From assembly GCF_016598615.1 (NCBI RefSeq), contig NZ_CP066831.1, positions 1,550,001 through 1,614,000 of the forward strand: 64,000 nt of DNA, written 5' to 3'. This stretch comes from Streptomyces liliifuscus. GTDB taxonomy: Bacteria; Actinomycetota; Actinomycetes; Streptomycetales; Streptomycetaceae. This document shows, piece by piece, positions 48,693-59,200 of this stretch (position 1 is the first letter of the stretch; each line of letters begins with the position of its first letter). A program made the position numbers and the translations under genes. A model generated the notes under the pieces. The model did not search any database and had not been told where the DNA came from. It saw only the letters and a list, made by a program, of their open reading frames with translations.

Positions 48693-48959
48693 TCAGGCCG
48701 GGGACTCCTCCGCCCCGGGGTGTTCGGGGTGCACGGTGCTGCTGGAGTCCTCGTCGCCCCGTCGGCGCGTGCCCGCCTCGTCGGTGTCCGGGATGTCGGT
48801 GTGCGACTCCGGCGTGTCCTCGTCGGAGCCCTCGCCCTGCGTGGGGTCGGCGGGCGTGACGTCCCAGCGGTCCCCGCCCTCCTGGGCCTGCTGGTCGGGC
48901 ATGTCCCGGGGGACAGGACCCGCGTCCTCCCCGGGCCTCTTCGTCCGGTCGTCGCTCAC
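48693..48959 (-). CDS. Small acidic hydrophilic protein
   Basis: 88 aa, GTG start at 48959 with GGGGAGC upstream. Composition is dominated by Asp, Glu, Gly, Pro, Ser and Thr with no hydrophobic core, so it is probably disordered. No domain recognised. Similar short low-complexity proteins are frequent single-gene units in Streptomyces. Stands alone between the SDR and ROK genes. Confidence 0.6.
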   Translation of the reverse strand: MSDDRTKRPGEDAGPVPRDMPDQQAQEGGDRWDVTPADPTQGEGSDEDTPESHTDIPDTDEAGTRRRGDEDSSSTVHPEHPGAEESPA

Positions 48960-49097
48960 GGTACGCTCCCCTCCTCGTCGGTGTGACTCCTGGCCGGGCG
49001 GGACTCCTCGTCCGACGGAATTCGTCGTCGGCCAGAACTCCTCGTCGGCCCTGGTGCGTGTACCTGCCCACGCGGCCGGCGAAACCCCTCGAAGGCG

Positions 49098-50390
49098 TCA
49101 ATGCGGAGCGCGTTCCTCCATGGCCGCGCGCCACGCCGGGAGCTGGCTGTCGCCCGATTCGGGGCCCGGGCGTCGTCCGCCGCGCGCGAAAAAGTCGGCG
49201 AGCGGGAGGATCGCCGCGCCGACCGTGACCGCGTCGGGGCCGAGGGCGCCGAGCTCGATGGTGACCCGCTCGGCGGGATGGCGCAGCGCGTACGAGACGG
49301 CGTGCTCGCGGACGGCGGGCAGGAAGCGGGAGCCGAGCTGGAGTCCGGCCCAGCCGCCGATCAGGATGCGCTCGGGCTGGAAGAGGTTGATCAGGTCGGA
49401 CAGACCCGCGCCCAGGTACTCGGCCGTCTCCTCCAGCACCGCGAGTGCCATCGGGTCGGCCGCCGAGCCGTCGGCCGGATAGGCGGCGGCGAGCATCGCG
49501 GTGAGCGCGGTCTCCTCGTCGACCCGCTCGGGTGGCCGTCCGCCCGCCTCCTCCCAGCGCTCCAGGAGGGCCTCGGCGCCCGCGTAGGCCTCCAGGCAGC
49601 CGAGCGCACCGCACCGGCAGCGGCGCCCCCTGACCCGTACGGTCAGATGCCCCCACTCCACGGCCCGGCCACGCTCCACGTCGTCCGTGACGAGGCTGGC
49701 GCCGACGCCGGAGCCGAAGAGGACCACGACCGCGTTGTCCGCGCCGCGTCCGGCGCCGAACCACATCTCGGCCTGGCCGAGCGTCTTGGCGCCGTTGTCG
49801 GTGAAGTACGGGACGGAGTCCGGGAGCCCGCAGGCGGTGCGGAGCAGGGACTCCAGCGGGACGGCCGGCCAGCCGATGGTCTGGCCGTGCACGACGGCGC
49901 CCTCGGCCGGGGTGCGCTCCACGATGCCGGGCACCCCGATGCCGACGCCCAGCAGCCGCTCGGGGGCGATCTCGGCGGCGGCGAGGACCTCCGCGATGCC
50001 GTCACGGATGTGGCCGACGATGACGTCGACGTCGTAGCCCTGATGCTCCAAGGGCCGTTCCGTGCGGGCGAGTTCGGTGAGGGTGAGGTCGAAGAGCTCG
50101 ACGCGTACGCGGGTCTCGCCGACGTCCACACCGATCATGTGGCCGCTGGCGGGGGCGACGCGCAGCAGGGTGCGCGGGCGGCCGCCGTCGGAGTCGACGC
50201 TGCCCGCCTCCTCCACCAGACCCTCGCCGACGAGCTCGGCGACGACGTTACTGATGGAACCGGAACTCAGTCCGGTGGCCGGGCCGAGCTCGAAACGGCT
50301 CATCGGCCCTTCGAAGTAGAGCCGCCGCAGCACGGCTGTGCGATTGCCCCGCCGCAGGTCACGCACCGTGCGACCGTTCCGCCCCGCCAT
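49098..50390 (-). CDS. ROK-family transcriptional regulator
   Basis: 430 aa from ATG 50390, with GGAGAGGAG upstream. N-terminal winged helix (RRLYFEGPMSRFELGPATGL, then SSGSISNVVAELVGEGL) followed by a ROK sugar-kinase-like domain: GVDVGETRVRVELFDL, the glycine-rich GIGVPGIVE and the zinc motif CRCGALGCLE. These proteins are usually sugar-responsive repressors (XylR/NagC type). It is divergent from the ABC/GH1 operon and the box at 50465-50486 lies over that operon's promoter, so it is the obvious regulator. The same box lies before the GH16 glucanase. Inducer is probably an imported beta-glucoside (inference). Confidence 0.9.
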   Translation of the reverse strand: MAGRNGRTVRDLRRGNRTAVLRRLYFEGPMSRFELGPATGLSSGSISNVVAELVGEGLVEEAGSVDSDGGRPRTLLRVAPASGHMIGVDVGETRVRVELFDLTLTELARTERPLEHQGYDVDVIVGHIRDGIAEVLAAAEIAPERLLGVGIGVPGIVERTPAEGAVVHGQTIGWPAVPLESLLRTACGLPDSVPYFTDNGAKTLGQAEMWFGAGRGADNAVVVLFGSGVGASLVTDDVERGRAVEWGHLTVRVRGRRCRCGALGCLEAYAGAEALLERWEEAGGRPPERVDEETALTAMLAAAYPADGSAADPMALAVLEETAEYLGAGLSDLINLFQPERILIGGWAGLQLGSRFLPAVREHAVSYALRHPAERVTIELGALGPDAVTVGAAILPLADFFARGGRRPGPESGDSQLPAWRAAMEERAPH

Positions 50391-50441
50391 GTGGCTCCTC
50401 TCCGCCATCCCCCGACCTGCAAGATACCGCTGCGTCATCCC

Positions 50442-50493
50442 TTGACGCGAGTTTCTTCCGGGTCTTAACTCACGTTCTAAATTAAGCCGTGAG
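50442..50493 (+). promoter_or_regulatory. Promoter and operator of the ABC/GH1 operon
   Basis: -35 TTGACG (50442-50447) and -10 TTAACT (50465-50470), spacing 17. The 22-bp box at 50465-50486 starts at the -10 and has CTTAA/TTAAG inverted arms (50464-50468, 50482-50486). A wider inverted repeat CTCACG/CGTGAG spans 50469-50493. The box matches the one before the GH16 glucanase (41703-41724) at 17 of 22 positions. Confidence 0.7.
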
Positions 50494-50556
50494 GGCGTTC
50501 GGGAAGTGAACGCGGCGCCCTTGCGCATCTCCCTCCGGGAAGGGACGCCAGACGTC

Positions 50557-51873
50557 ATGCGCAGAACCCGAGCCGCGGCCGCGAGCGCGGTCACCGTCTC
50601 ACTGCTGGCCGCCGTGACCGCCTGCGGCGGTGGCTCGTCGACGGAAGGCGGGTCCAACGACTCGCCGAAGACGCTCACCTACTGGGCCTCCAACCAGGGC
50701 CCGAGCATCGAGGCGGACAAGAAGATCCTCACGCCCGAGCTGAAGAAGTTCGAGAAGGACACCGGTATCAAGGTCAAGTTGGAGGTCATCCCCTGGTCCG
50801 ACCTCCTCAACCGCATTCTCGCCGCGACCACTTCGGGCCAGGGCCCGGACGTCCTCAACATCGGCAACACCTGGTCGGCCTCGCTCCAGGCGACCGGCGC
50901 GCTGCTGCCCTGGGACGCCAAGAACTTCGGCAAGATCGGCGGCAAGGACCGGTTCGTCGAGTCGGCGCTCGGCTCGGCGGGGGCGAGCGGCTCGGATCCG
51001 GCGGCGGTGCCGCTGTACTCGATGGCGTACGCGCTCTACTACAACAAGAAGATGTTCGCGGACGCGGGGATATCCGCGCCGCCCGCCACCTGGGACGAAC
51101 TGGTCGCCGACGGGAAGAAGATCTCCAAGGACGGCAAGTGGGCGCTGGCCGCCGAGGGCTCCAACCCGTCGGAGAACATCCACCACGTCTTCGTCCTCGG
51201 CAAGCAGCACGGCGCCGACTTCTTCGACGCCGACGGGAAGCCCGACTTCACTTCCGACGGGGCCGTCGCGGCGGTCAAGCAGTACGTCGATCTGATGGGC
51301 AAGGACAAGGTCATCGCGCCCGGCAACGCCGAGTACGCGCAGAACCAGTCGCTGCAGGACTTCGCCAAGGACAAGACGGCGATGGTGATGTGGCAGACCG
51401 CCGCGACCACGCTCAAGGCGCACGGCATGAGCGACGACGAGTGGGGCGTCGCGCCGGTGCCGGTCCAGTCCGGCAGCCCGGGGGCGGACACCGCCGTCAA
51501 CTCGATGGTGGCGGGCATCAACCTGGCCGTCTTCAAGAACACCGACAACATCGACGGCGCCGTGAAGTTCGTGAACTTCATGACAAGCGCGGACGAGCAG
51601 ACGATCCTCAACAAGACCTACGGGTCGATCCCGCCGGTCAAGGCGGCCCAGCAGGACCCCGCGTTCAACACGCCCGCCCTGAAGGTCATCCGGGACACGC
51701 TCGCCAAGAGCGCGGCCCCGCTGCCGCAGGTGCCCAACGAGTCGCAGTTCGAGACGGCGGTCGGCACGGCCGTGAAGGAGCTGTTCGCGGAGGCGGCGGC
51801 CGGACGGCCGGTCACGACCGCCACGGTCAAGGAGAAGCTCTCCGAGGCTCAGCAGCAGATGCCGAAGAAGTGA
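50557..51873 (+). CDS. Sugar-binding lipoprotein of ABC importer
   Basis: 438 aa, ATG at 50557 behind GGGAAGGGA. Lipobox VTACGGG (Cys-23) predicts a lipid-anchored extracellular solute receptor of the family 1 (MalE-like) type. KTLTYWASNQGP, the DVLNIGNTWSASLQATGAL region and a Trp-containing VMWQTAATTLK segment are typical of oligosaccharide binders. It would deliver a sugar to the two permeases encoded next. First gene of a four-gene operon with a GH1 beta-glucosidase, so beta-linked di- or oligosaccharides are the likely ligands. The ATPase is missing, as is usual when the shared MsiK is used. Confidence 0.92.
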   Translation: MRRTRAAAASAVTVSLLAAVTACGGGSSTEGGSNDSPKTLTYWASNQGPSIEADKKILTPELKKFEKDTGIKVKLEVIPWSDLLNRILAATTSGQGPDVLNIGNTWSASLQATGALLPWDAKNFGKIGGKDRFVESALGSAGASGSDPAAVPLYSMAYALYYNKKMFADAGISAPPATWDELVADGKKISKDGKWALAAEGSNPSENIHHVFVLGKQHGADFFDADGKPDFTSDGAVAAVKQYVDLMGKDKVIAPGNAEYAQNQSLQDFAKDKTAMVMWQTAATTLKAHGMSDDEWGVAPVPVQSGSPGADTAVNSMVAGINLAVFKNTDNIDGAVKFVNFMTSADEQTILNKTYGSIPPVKAAQQDPAFNTPALKVIRDTLAKSAAPLPQVPNESQFETAVGTAVKELFAEAAAGRPVTTATVKEKLSEAQQQMPKK

Positions 51874-51880
51874 GCGTTCG

Positions 51881-52870
51881 ATGACCGTGACCGCTCAACC
51901 CGCGGTCGGGGAGGAGGCGTTGCCCGGTGCGACGGGGCCGACCCCGCGCCGCCGCACCGGGCGAGTACGCCGTATCGCCCTGCCGTATCTGCTCCTGCTG
52001 CCCGCCCTGCTGCTCGAACTCCTCGTCCATCTGGTGCCGATGGTCATCGGCATCGTGATGAGCTTCAAGGAGCTCACGCAGTTCTACATCCGTGACTGGG
52101 GCGCCGCGCCCTGGGCGGGGTTCGACAACTACAGCCTGTCCGTGGACTTCGATGCGCCCGTCGGCGAGGCGCTGCTCCACTCCTTCTTCGTGACCTGCGC
52201 GTTCACCGTGCTGTCCGTCGGCCTGTGCTGGCTGCTCGGCACGACGGCCGCGGTCTACATGCAGGAGACGTTCCGCGGCCGCGGCTTCCTACGGGCGATC
52301 TTCCTCATCCCGTACGCGCTTCCGGTGTACGCGGCCGTCATCACCTGGGCGTTCATGTTCCAGCGGGACAACGGCCTGGTGAACCACGTGCTGCACGACC
52401 AGCTGGGCCTCACCGACAGCCCGTCCTTCTGGCTGATCGGCGACAACAGCTTTGTCGCGCTGCTCGTCGTGTCGGTGTGGAAGGGCTGGCCGTTCGCCTT
52501 CCTCATCGTGATGGCGGGCCTGCAGAACATCCCCAAGGAGCTGTACGAGGCGGCGGCGATCGACGGGGCCGGCATGGTCCAGCAGATCCGCCGCATCACG
52601 CTGCCCTCGCTGCGCCCGGTCAACCAGGTGCTGGTCCTGGTGCTCTTCCTGTGGACGTTCAACGACTTCAACACGCCGTACGTGCTGTTCGGCAAGGCGG
52701 CGCCGGAGGCGGCGGACCTGATCTCGATCCACATATACCAGTCGTCGTTCGTGACATGGAACTTCGGGACGGGGTCGGCGATGTCCGTGCTGCTGTTGCT
52801 GTTCCTGCTGGTCGTGACGGGCGTCTACCTCGCCCTGACCTCGCGCGGACGGAGGGCGGCCGATGTCTAG
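51881..52870 (+). CDS. Sugar ABC transporter permease, MalF type
   Basis: 329 aa, 7 bases after the binding-protein gene. A cytoplasmic N-terminus (about 30 residues) is followed by six membrane segments, beginning LPYLLLLPALLLELLVHLVPM, and the EAA loop KELYEAAAIDGAGMVQQI at about residues 220-237. GFDNYSLSV after the first segment is the usual family mark. It pairs with the permease at 52863, whose start lies 8 bases inside this gene. Confidence 0.93.
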   Translation: MTVTAQPAVGEEALPGATGPTPRRRTGRVRRIALPYLLLLPALLLELLVHLVPMVIGIVMSFKELTQFYIRDWGAAPWAGFDNYSLSVDFDAPVGEALLHSFFVTCAFTVLSVGLCWLLGTTAAVYMQETFRGRGFLRAIFLIPYALPVYAAVITWAFMFQRDNGLVNHVLHDQLGLTDSPSFWLIGDNSFVALLVVSVWKGWPFAFLIVMAGLQNIPKELYEAAAIDGAGMVQQIRRITLPSLRPVNQVLVLVLFLWTFNDFNTPYVLFGKAAPEAADLISIHIYQSSFVTWNFGTGSAMSVLLLLFLLVVTGVYLALTSRGRRAADV

Positions 52871-53798
52871 CCAGTCACTGTCCGAGGAGCCGCTGTCCAA
52901 GCGGTCCCGGTCCCAGCCGTCGCCGGCCAAGCGGTCGCCGTCGGCGCCGCGGTCACCGATGGCAGCGCCGCGCTCCTTCCTCTGGTCGCGCCGGATCTTC
53001 CTCACCCTGCTGACCGGCTTCGTCCTGCTTCCGGTGTACGTGATGCTGTCCAGCTCGCTGAAACCGCTGCAGGACGTGTCGGGAGAGTTCCGCTGGGTGC
53101 CCAGCGGGCTGACGATCCGCCCGTACATCGACATCTGGTCGACCGTTCCGCTGGCGAAGTACTTCGTCAACTCGCTGATCGTGGCGGGCGCGGCGACGGT
53201 CTGCTCGGTGGTGATCGCGATCTTCGCCGCGTACGGGGTGAGCCGCTATCGCTTCCGCGGGAAGCGCCTGTTCACCGTGACCGTGCTGTCCACCCAGATG
53301 TTCCCCGGGATCCTGTTCCTGCTTCCGCTGTTCCTGATCTACGTGAACATCGGCAACGCCACCGGCCTCGCGCTCTTCGGCTCGCGGATCGGTCTGATCC
53401 TCACGTATCTGACGTTCTCGCTGCCGTTCTCGATCTGGATGCTGATCGGCTACTTCGAGTCGGTGCCGCGGGATCTGGACGAGGCGGCGATGGTGGACGG
53501 CTGCGGGCCGCTCGGCGCGCTCTTCCGGGTCGTCGTGCCCGCCGCGGTCCCCGGGATCGTCGCGGTCGCGGTGTACGCGTTCATGACCGCGTGGGGCGAG
53601 GTGCTGTTCGCGTCGGTGATGACCAACGACACCACCCGCACGCTCGCCGTCGGCCTCCAGGGCTATGCCACGCAGAACGACGTGTACTGGAACCAGGTCA
53701 TGGCCGCCTCGCTCGTCGTGAGCGTCCCCGTGGTCGCCGGGTTCCTGCTGCTCCAGCGCTATCTGGTCGCCGGGCTCACCGCCGGGGCCGTGAAGTGA
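52863..53798 (+). CDS. Sugar ABC transporter permease, MalG type
   Basis: 311 aa. A Ser/Pro/Lys-rich cytoplasmic N-terminus of about 40 residues precedes the first membrane segment ([17 protein letters not shown]). The EAA loop is [20 protein letters not shown] at about residues 200-219. Overlaps the MalF gene by 8 bases and is followed by the GH1 gene, whose possible GTG at 53795 overlaps this stop. Confidence 0.93.
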   Translation: MSSQSLSEEPLSKRSRSQPSPAKRSPSAPRSPMAAPRSFLWSRRIFLTLLTGFVLLPVYVMLSSSLKPLQDVSGEFRWVPSGLTIRPYIDIWSTVPLAKYFVNSLIVAGAATVCSVVIAIFAAYGVSRYRFRGKRLFTVTVLSTQMFPGILFLLPLFLIYVNIGNATGLALFGSRIGLILTYLTFSLPFSIWMLIGYFESVPRDLDEAAMVDGCGPLGALFRVVVPAAVPGIVAVAVYAFMTAWGEVLFASVMTNDTTRTLAVGLQGYATQNDVYWNQVMAASLVVSVPVVAGFLLLQRYLVAGLTAGAVK

Positions 53799-53845
53799 CC
53801 GACGCCTCCCTGCGCTCCAACTCCCCTTCCTCCGAAAGGACTTCT

Positions 53846-55204
53846 GTGACCATCGACCTCGCCGCGCTCCCCCAGGACTTCGTGTGGGGGACGGCCACGT
53901 CGGCGTACCAGATCGAGGGTGCCGTCGCCGAGGACGGCCGCTCGCCCTCCATCTGGGACACCTTCTCGCACACGCCGGGAAAGGTGGACGGCGACGACCA
54001 CGGGGACGTCGCCTGCGACCACTACCACCGGTGGCGCGAGGACATCGCCCTGATGAAGGAGCTGGGCACCAACGCGTACCGGCTGTCGGTGGCCTGGCCG
54101 CGTGTCGTGCCGGGCGGCGACGGTCCGGTGAACGCCAAGGGGCTCGACTTCTACGACGCGCTGGTCGACGGTCTGCTGGAGGCGGGGATCACGCCGTCGG
54201 TGACCCTCTACCACTGGGACCTGCCGCAGGTGCTCCAGGACCGGGGCGGCTGGCCCGAGCGCGACACGGCGTACCACCTGGCGGCGTACGCGACGGCCGT
54301 CGCCGAGCGCCTCGGTGACCGGGTCCGGCACTGGACGACCCTCAACGAGCCGCTGTGCTCCGCGTGGATCGGCCATCTGGAGGGGAAGATGGCTCCGGGC
54401 CTCACGGACCTCACGGCGGCCGTCCGCGCCTCCTACCATCTGCTCCTCGGCCACGGCCTCGCCGCCCAGGCGATCCGGGCAGCGGCCCCTGGTGCCGAGG
54501 TCGGCATCGTCAACAACCTCTCCAGCATCGAGCCCGCCACCGACCGCCCCGAGGACATCGCGGCGGCCCGGCGCATGGACGGCCACACGAACCGCTGGTG
54601 GCTCGACCCGGTGCACGGCCGCGGCTTCCCGGCGGACATGCTCGAGGTCTACGGAGTCGAACTCCCCGAGCGGGCGGGCGACTTGGCGACCATCGCCCAG
54701 CCGCTGGACTGGCTGGGCCTCAACTACTACTTCCCGTCGGCCGTCACCGACGACCCCGACGGCCCGGCGCCCTTCGCCCAGTCGGTGCGCCGGCCGGGCG
54801 TGCCGCGCACAGGCATGGACTGGGAGGTCGACGCGTCCGGCATCGAGAGCCTGCTGCTGCGCCTCACCGACGACTACGGGGCCCGGCGGCTGTACGTCAC
54901 CGAGAACGGCTCCGCCTACCCGGACGTCGTACGCGCCGACGGCACGGTCGACGACCCCGAGCGCACGCTGTACCTGGAGCAGCATCTGGCGGCCTGCGCG
55001 TCGGCCGTCCGCAAGGGGGTTCCTCTCGTGGGCTACTTCGCCTGGTCGCTGCTGGACAACTTCGAGTGGGCGTACGGCTACGACAAGCGTTTCGGGCTCG
55101 TGCACGTCGACTACCGGACGCAACGGCGCACGGTGAAGGGCAGCGGGCGACGGTACGCGGAGATCATCCGGGAGCACGACGGGAGGGCCCGGAAGGCGGC
55201 CTGA
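53846..55204 (+). CDS. GH1 beta-glucosidase
   Basis: 452 aa, cytoplasmic (no signal peptide). GTG at 53846 is preferred for GAAAGGA 5 bases upstream; an in-frame GTG at 53795, overlapping the permease stop, would add 17 residues. TIM-barrel retaining beta-glucosidase with N-terminal [15 protein letters not shown], acid/base Glu-168 in TLNEP and nucleophile Glu-353 in [25 protein letters not shown] closes the subsite. It would hydrolyse imported beta-glucosides, for example laminari- or cello-oligosaccharides, to glucose. Convergent with the phosphotransferase gene, with only 3 bases between stops. Confidence 0.94.
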   Translation: MTIDLAALPQDFVWGTATSAYQIEGAVAEDGRSPSIWDTFSHTPGKVDGDDHGDVACDHYHRWREDIALMKELGTNAYRLSVAWPRVVPGGDGPVNAKGLDFYDALVDGLLEAGITPSVTLYHWDLPQVLQDRGGWPERDTAYHLAAYATAVAERLGDRVRHWTTLNEPLCSAWIGHLEGKMAPGLTDLTAAVRASYHLLLGHGLAAQAIRAAAPGAEVGIVNNLSSIEPATDRPEDIAAARRMDGHTNRWWLDPVHGRGFPADMLEVYGVELPERAGDLATIAQPLDWLGLNYYFPSAVTDDPDGPAPFAQSVRRPGVPRTGMDWEVDASGIESLLLRLTDDYGARRLYVTENGSAYPDVVRADGTVDDPERTLYLEQHLAACASAVRKGVPLVGYFAWSLLDNFEWAYGYDKRFGLVHVDYRTQRRTVKGSGRRYAEIIREHDGRARKAA

Positions 55205-55207
55205 GCC

Positions 55208-56176
55208 TCACTGGCCGAGTTCGTCCAGGGCCGCGGTGAGTTCCGGGGCGACGCGTTCCCTGACCCAGGCGACCTGTTCGTCCCCCGCGCCGCGCGGGAC
55301 GGTCTCGATGAGCATGATCAGGTAGAGATAACTGCGGTAGAGGGCGAGGCGGCGGCGGGCCGAGTGGGTGAACTCGGCCCGCCCGCCCGCCTCTTGATAG
55401 CCCGTCAGGAAGTCATGGTCCTTCCTGATGTCACCGAGGAGCGCCAGGGAGACGAAGTCCGCGAGCGGGTCTCCCCAGAACATGCGCTCACCGTCGATCA
55501 GTCCGCCGATCCGGGGCTCGCCGCCGCCTTCCGGCCGGTCGACCAGGATGTTCCCCTGCCACAGGTCGAAGTGCACCAGGCGCGGGACGGTGACCTCGTC
55601 CAGGGAGTCGTACGCCGTCTTGGCCGCGGCGGCCACCTCGTCCACCGGGCGCGGCAGCCAGGCCTCGTACCGGCGGGCGTCCTCAAGGACGGCGTCGTAG
55701 ATGCCGGTGAAGGCCGTACGCCAGTCGGCGGACAGGGGGCCGAGCGCCCCGGACGGGTAGCCGAACCCGGGGCCCGTCACCTCGTGGAGCCGGGCCACGT
55801 GCCGCCCCAACTCCTGGCGCAACGCCCCCTGTTCAGCGTCCGGGTAGGTGTCCCACGAGTCGCCGGGGCAGGCCGTCATCAGGAGATGGCTGCCTTCGGA
55901 CGCGTCCGGGCCGACGTGCACGACCCGCGGCGCGGGCACGTCGACCGTGGCGGCGGCGCGGTAGAACTCCGCCTCCGAGACGAGGAGTTCGCGCTCGTGG
56001 CTCATACCGGGGACGGTCGGCGGGGGCGGGATCTTCAGCACGTACCGACTGCCGTCGGTGAGGCGGAGTTCCTCGACGGTGTTGTACGTCCCACCGCTCA
56101 TCGGACGGCGGCCGACGAGGCTGCCGGGCGGAAACCCGGCCGCCTCCAGGATCCGTCCGGCCCGCTCCTCCGACAT
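55208..56176 (-). CDS. Aminoglycoside-phosphotransferase-like kinase
   Basis: 322 aa protein-kinase-like fold of the APH family. The N-lobe has MSGGTYNTVEELRL and YVLKIPPP (ATP lysine). The catalytic loop is HFDLWQGNILV (Asp and Asn in place) and the metal-binding segment is GGLIDGERMFWGDPLADF. Members phosphorylate aminoglycosides, macrolides, choline, homoserine and other metabolites; this one is not assignable and need not be a resistance gene. It is 75 bases downstream of the CYP102-type gene on the same strand and could be cotranscribed. Convergent with GH1, with nearly no gap. Confidence 0.82.
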   Translation of the reverse strand: MSEERAGRILEAAGFPPGSLVGRRPMSGGTYNTVEELRLTDGSRYVLKIPPPPTVPGMSHERELLVSEAEFYRAAATVDVPAPRVVHVGPDASEGSHLLMTACPGDSWDTYPDAEQGALRQELGRHVARLHEVTGPGFGYPSGALGPLSADWRTAFTGIYDAVLEDARRYEAWLPRPVDEVAAAAKTAYDSLDEVTVPRLVHFDLWQGNILVDRPEGGGEPRIGGLIDGERMFWGDPLADFVSLALLGDIRKDHDFLTGYQEAGGRAEFTHSARRRLALYRSYLYLIMLIETVPRGAGDEQVAWVRERVAPELTAALDELGQ

Positions 56177-56251
56177 CCCGCCCCACCCCGTATTCGTCGT
56201 TGTGCCGCTCGGTGTTGCGCCCGCCCGGTCGGCGATCCGCCACCGCGCGGC

Positions 56252-59200
56252 TCACCCGGCCGCGTACACGTCCTCCACATAGCGGCCCGCCGCGATCAGC
56301 TCGTCGAGCCACCGCTCGCAGGCCGCGTCGTCGGCGTCCTGCGTACGGTCCCGGTACAGGGTACGGAAGGCGTCGCGCACCCCGGGTGCCATTCGTGATC
56401 CGTCGCCGCAGACATAGACACGGGCACCGGAGTTCAGCAGCTCCCACACCTCGTCCGCCTCGGCGGCGATCCGGTGCTGGACGAAGGACACGCCGTCGAC
56501 GGGAGCCGCACTGAATGCGGGGCGCAGCGAGACGGCTCCGGCGGTCTCGGCGGCGCGGAGTTCCTCGGCGTGCAGGAAGTCGGCGTCCGGGGCGTCGCAG
56601 CCGAAGTAGCAGAGAGCGGGCGCCAGTTGGGCGCCGGCCGCGGCGCGGTCCGCGATGGCTCCGCGGAAGGGGGCGAGGCCCGTTCCCGCGGCCACCATGA
56701 CGACCGGTGCCGAGTGGTCGACGCGGAAGGCCTCCCGGCACGGCTGGATCCGGGCCAGCACGGTGTCGCCCGGCTTGACCGCGCTCAGATGACCGGAGCC
56801 GGTCCCTGTGTGGACGCCGTTCCCCGAGCGGGCCGGCGCCTCCAGCAGCGAGACCATCAGGTCGGCGTGGGAAGGGTCGGTGGCGGGCGAGGACGAGATC
56901 GAGTAGGTGCGGGGGCGCAGCGGCGTGAGGATCTCTTCGAGCAGCAGCGGCCAGTCCAGTGCTCCGCGCAGTGCGGGGTACGCCTCGACGAGCTCGATCA
57001 GGGTCCGCGGATCGGAGTCCTGGACCTTGGCGAGGGCGGCCCGTTCGGGCGGGCACGGATTGGCGGCGGCGAGCACCGCCACCCGGTCGGCGGTGGGACG
57101 CTCCTGCAACTCCACGTGATGCGCGAGCAGTTGACGTACCGTCAATGGACGGTCCACCGCGATGCCGTCGCGGCGCGGACGGCTCGCCCGGATGTCGAGC
57201 ACGGCGTCGAGATCCACACCGAGCGCGGCCGCCGCCCTCTCGACGAGTTCCGGCGAGTTGACGGGCAGCACGGTGAGGTGGTCGCCCGTGCGGTAGGCCG
57301 TGCCGTCGGGCAGGGCGAGCCGCACGAAGCGCTTCGTGCGCGGGTGGCCGGGGGCGGTGAGGTCGTGGGCCTCGGTGACCGTCATGGGGACGAGGTCGTG
57401 CCGGGCGGCGAGCGCGTCGAGGGGGCCGCCGGTCAGCGTACGGACCTCGTAGGCGGCCACCGTGTCGCCCTGTGCGGTGTCGTCCGTGGCGTCCGGGTCG
57501 CCGTACTTCTCCAGCAGGGCCGTGCGCAGCTCTGCGGTGAAGCCGCGGACGGTCCCGCCGAGGTCGCCGGAGGCGTCGGCGGCCGTGCGGTCCAGGAGCC
57601 GGGTCCCGCCCAGTTCGGCCAGCCGGTCGTCGATGCGGGTGGGGAAGTGCTGGTAGGTGGCGGCCCAGTTGCGGTCGCCGACACCCAGGACCGCGTACGT
57701 CAGGTCCGGCGCGGCCGGGGCCTCGTCGAGCCAGGCGGCGAAGGCGGTGGCGTCGTCGGTGGGCCGGCCGTTGTAGGAGGCCGCGGTGATGACGACGGGG
57801 CGGTCCGTGGGCAGCCCGGCGGCATACGCGTCCAGCGCCGCCACCTCGGTCTCGCACCCCAACACGGCTGCCTCGTCGGCCAGTTGGGCGGCGAACTCAC
57901 GACAGGTCCCGTAGTTGCTGCCGTGCAGGAAGAGCGCTCGGGTGCCGGGGCGCACCCGGGAGGGCAGCGCCCTCTCGTCGGCCACCGTGTCCTGCCGCCG
58001 TGCGACGCCGGGCAGTTGGGCGTGCTCCCGGTCGGCCGTCGTGCGCGGGGTGAGCGTGAGCGTGAAGCCGTCGGGCTTGAGCGTCAGCGTCTCCTTGACC
58101 GTGAGCCGGTAGTCGGCGTGGTCGTTCAGCCGGTAGCGGTGGACGAGCATCGCCAGCAGCATGGTCGCCTCGTGGAGCGCGAACTGCCGCCCGATACAGG
58201 CGCGTTCACCGGTGCCGAACGGCTTGAACGCGTGCGGGGAGCGCGCGGCCTCCGCCTCCGGTGTGAAGCGCGAGGGGTCGAACAGCTCGGGGTTGTCGCC
58301 CCAGACCGGCTGCCGGTGCAGCATCGGAGCGAGCACCATGACGCCCTGCCCGGCGCTCAGCCGGATCCGCCCGCCGAGGAGCGTGTCCTCACGTGCGTGC
58401 CGACCGAACACGGCGGCCGTCGGCCACAGCCGCAGCGCCTCGTTGAGCACCTGCCGGGTGTACGCGAGCTGCCCGACCTCGTCGAACGTCGGCTCGGGGT
58501 CGGCCGCGTCGCCCCACAGCGCGTCCACCTCGCGCTGTACGAGCTGGAGCACGGCGGGGTGCTTGGCGAGGTGGTGGAGGGCGAACGACATGGCGCCGGA
58601 CGTGGTCTCGTGGCCCGCGATCAGGAAGGTGATCACCTGGTTGCGGATGTTGGCGGTGTCGAGTGTGGTCCCGTCGACGGGGTGCTCGGCCGAGAGCATG
58701 AGTCCGAGCAGGTCCTCGGCGGTGTCCTCTCCTTCGGAGACGCGGGCCTCGATCACGTCGTCGACCACCTGCGCCAGGTAGTCGGCGTCGCCCTGGAAGG
58801 CCGCGTCCGCCGCGGAGTGGTCCTGGCCGGGGAGGCGACTCAGCCTGGTCATGCTCCACTCCAGGCACCTGACCATGGCCTCGACGAACGGATGCGGCTC
58901 GTCCCGCTCGAAGGATCCGAAGTCGTAGCCGAACCCGGCAAGACCGATGGTGTCGAGCGTCATCCGCGTCATGTCGTCCGGAACGTTCACCGGAGACCCG
59001 TCGCGGGCGCCGCGATCCCACGAGTCGATCAGCCTGCGCGCCACCTTCAGCATCACCGGGTGATACGTCCGCATCGACCCGAGCGCGAAGGCCGGCATCA
59101 GGATGTCGTGCGCCTTGGCCCAGTTCGGCTCGTCGTTGTACGCCGTGAAGAGCCCGTCCGCGGCGAACTCCCGCACGTTCTCCAGAGCGGGCCCGACATG

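Noticed and set aside
55208..56176. Calling the APH-like kinase an antibiotic-resistance gene
   Set aside because: The fold is shared by many metabolite kinases, and no motif or context points to an aminoglycoside or macrolide substrate.
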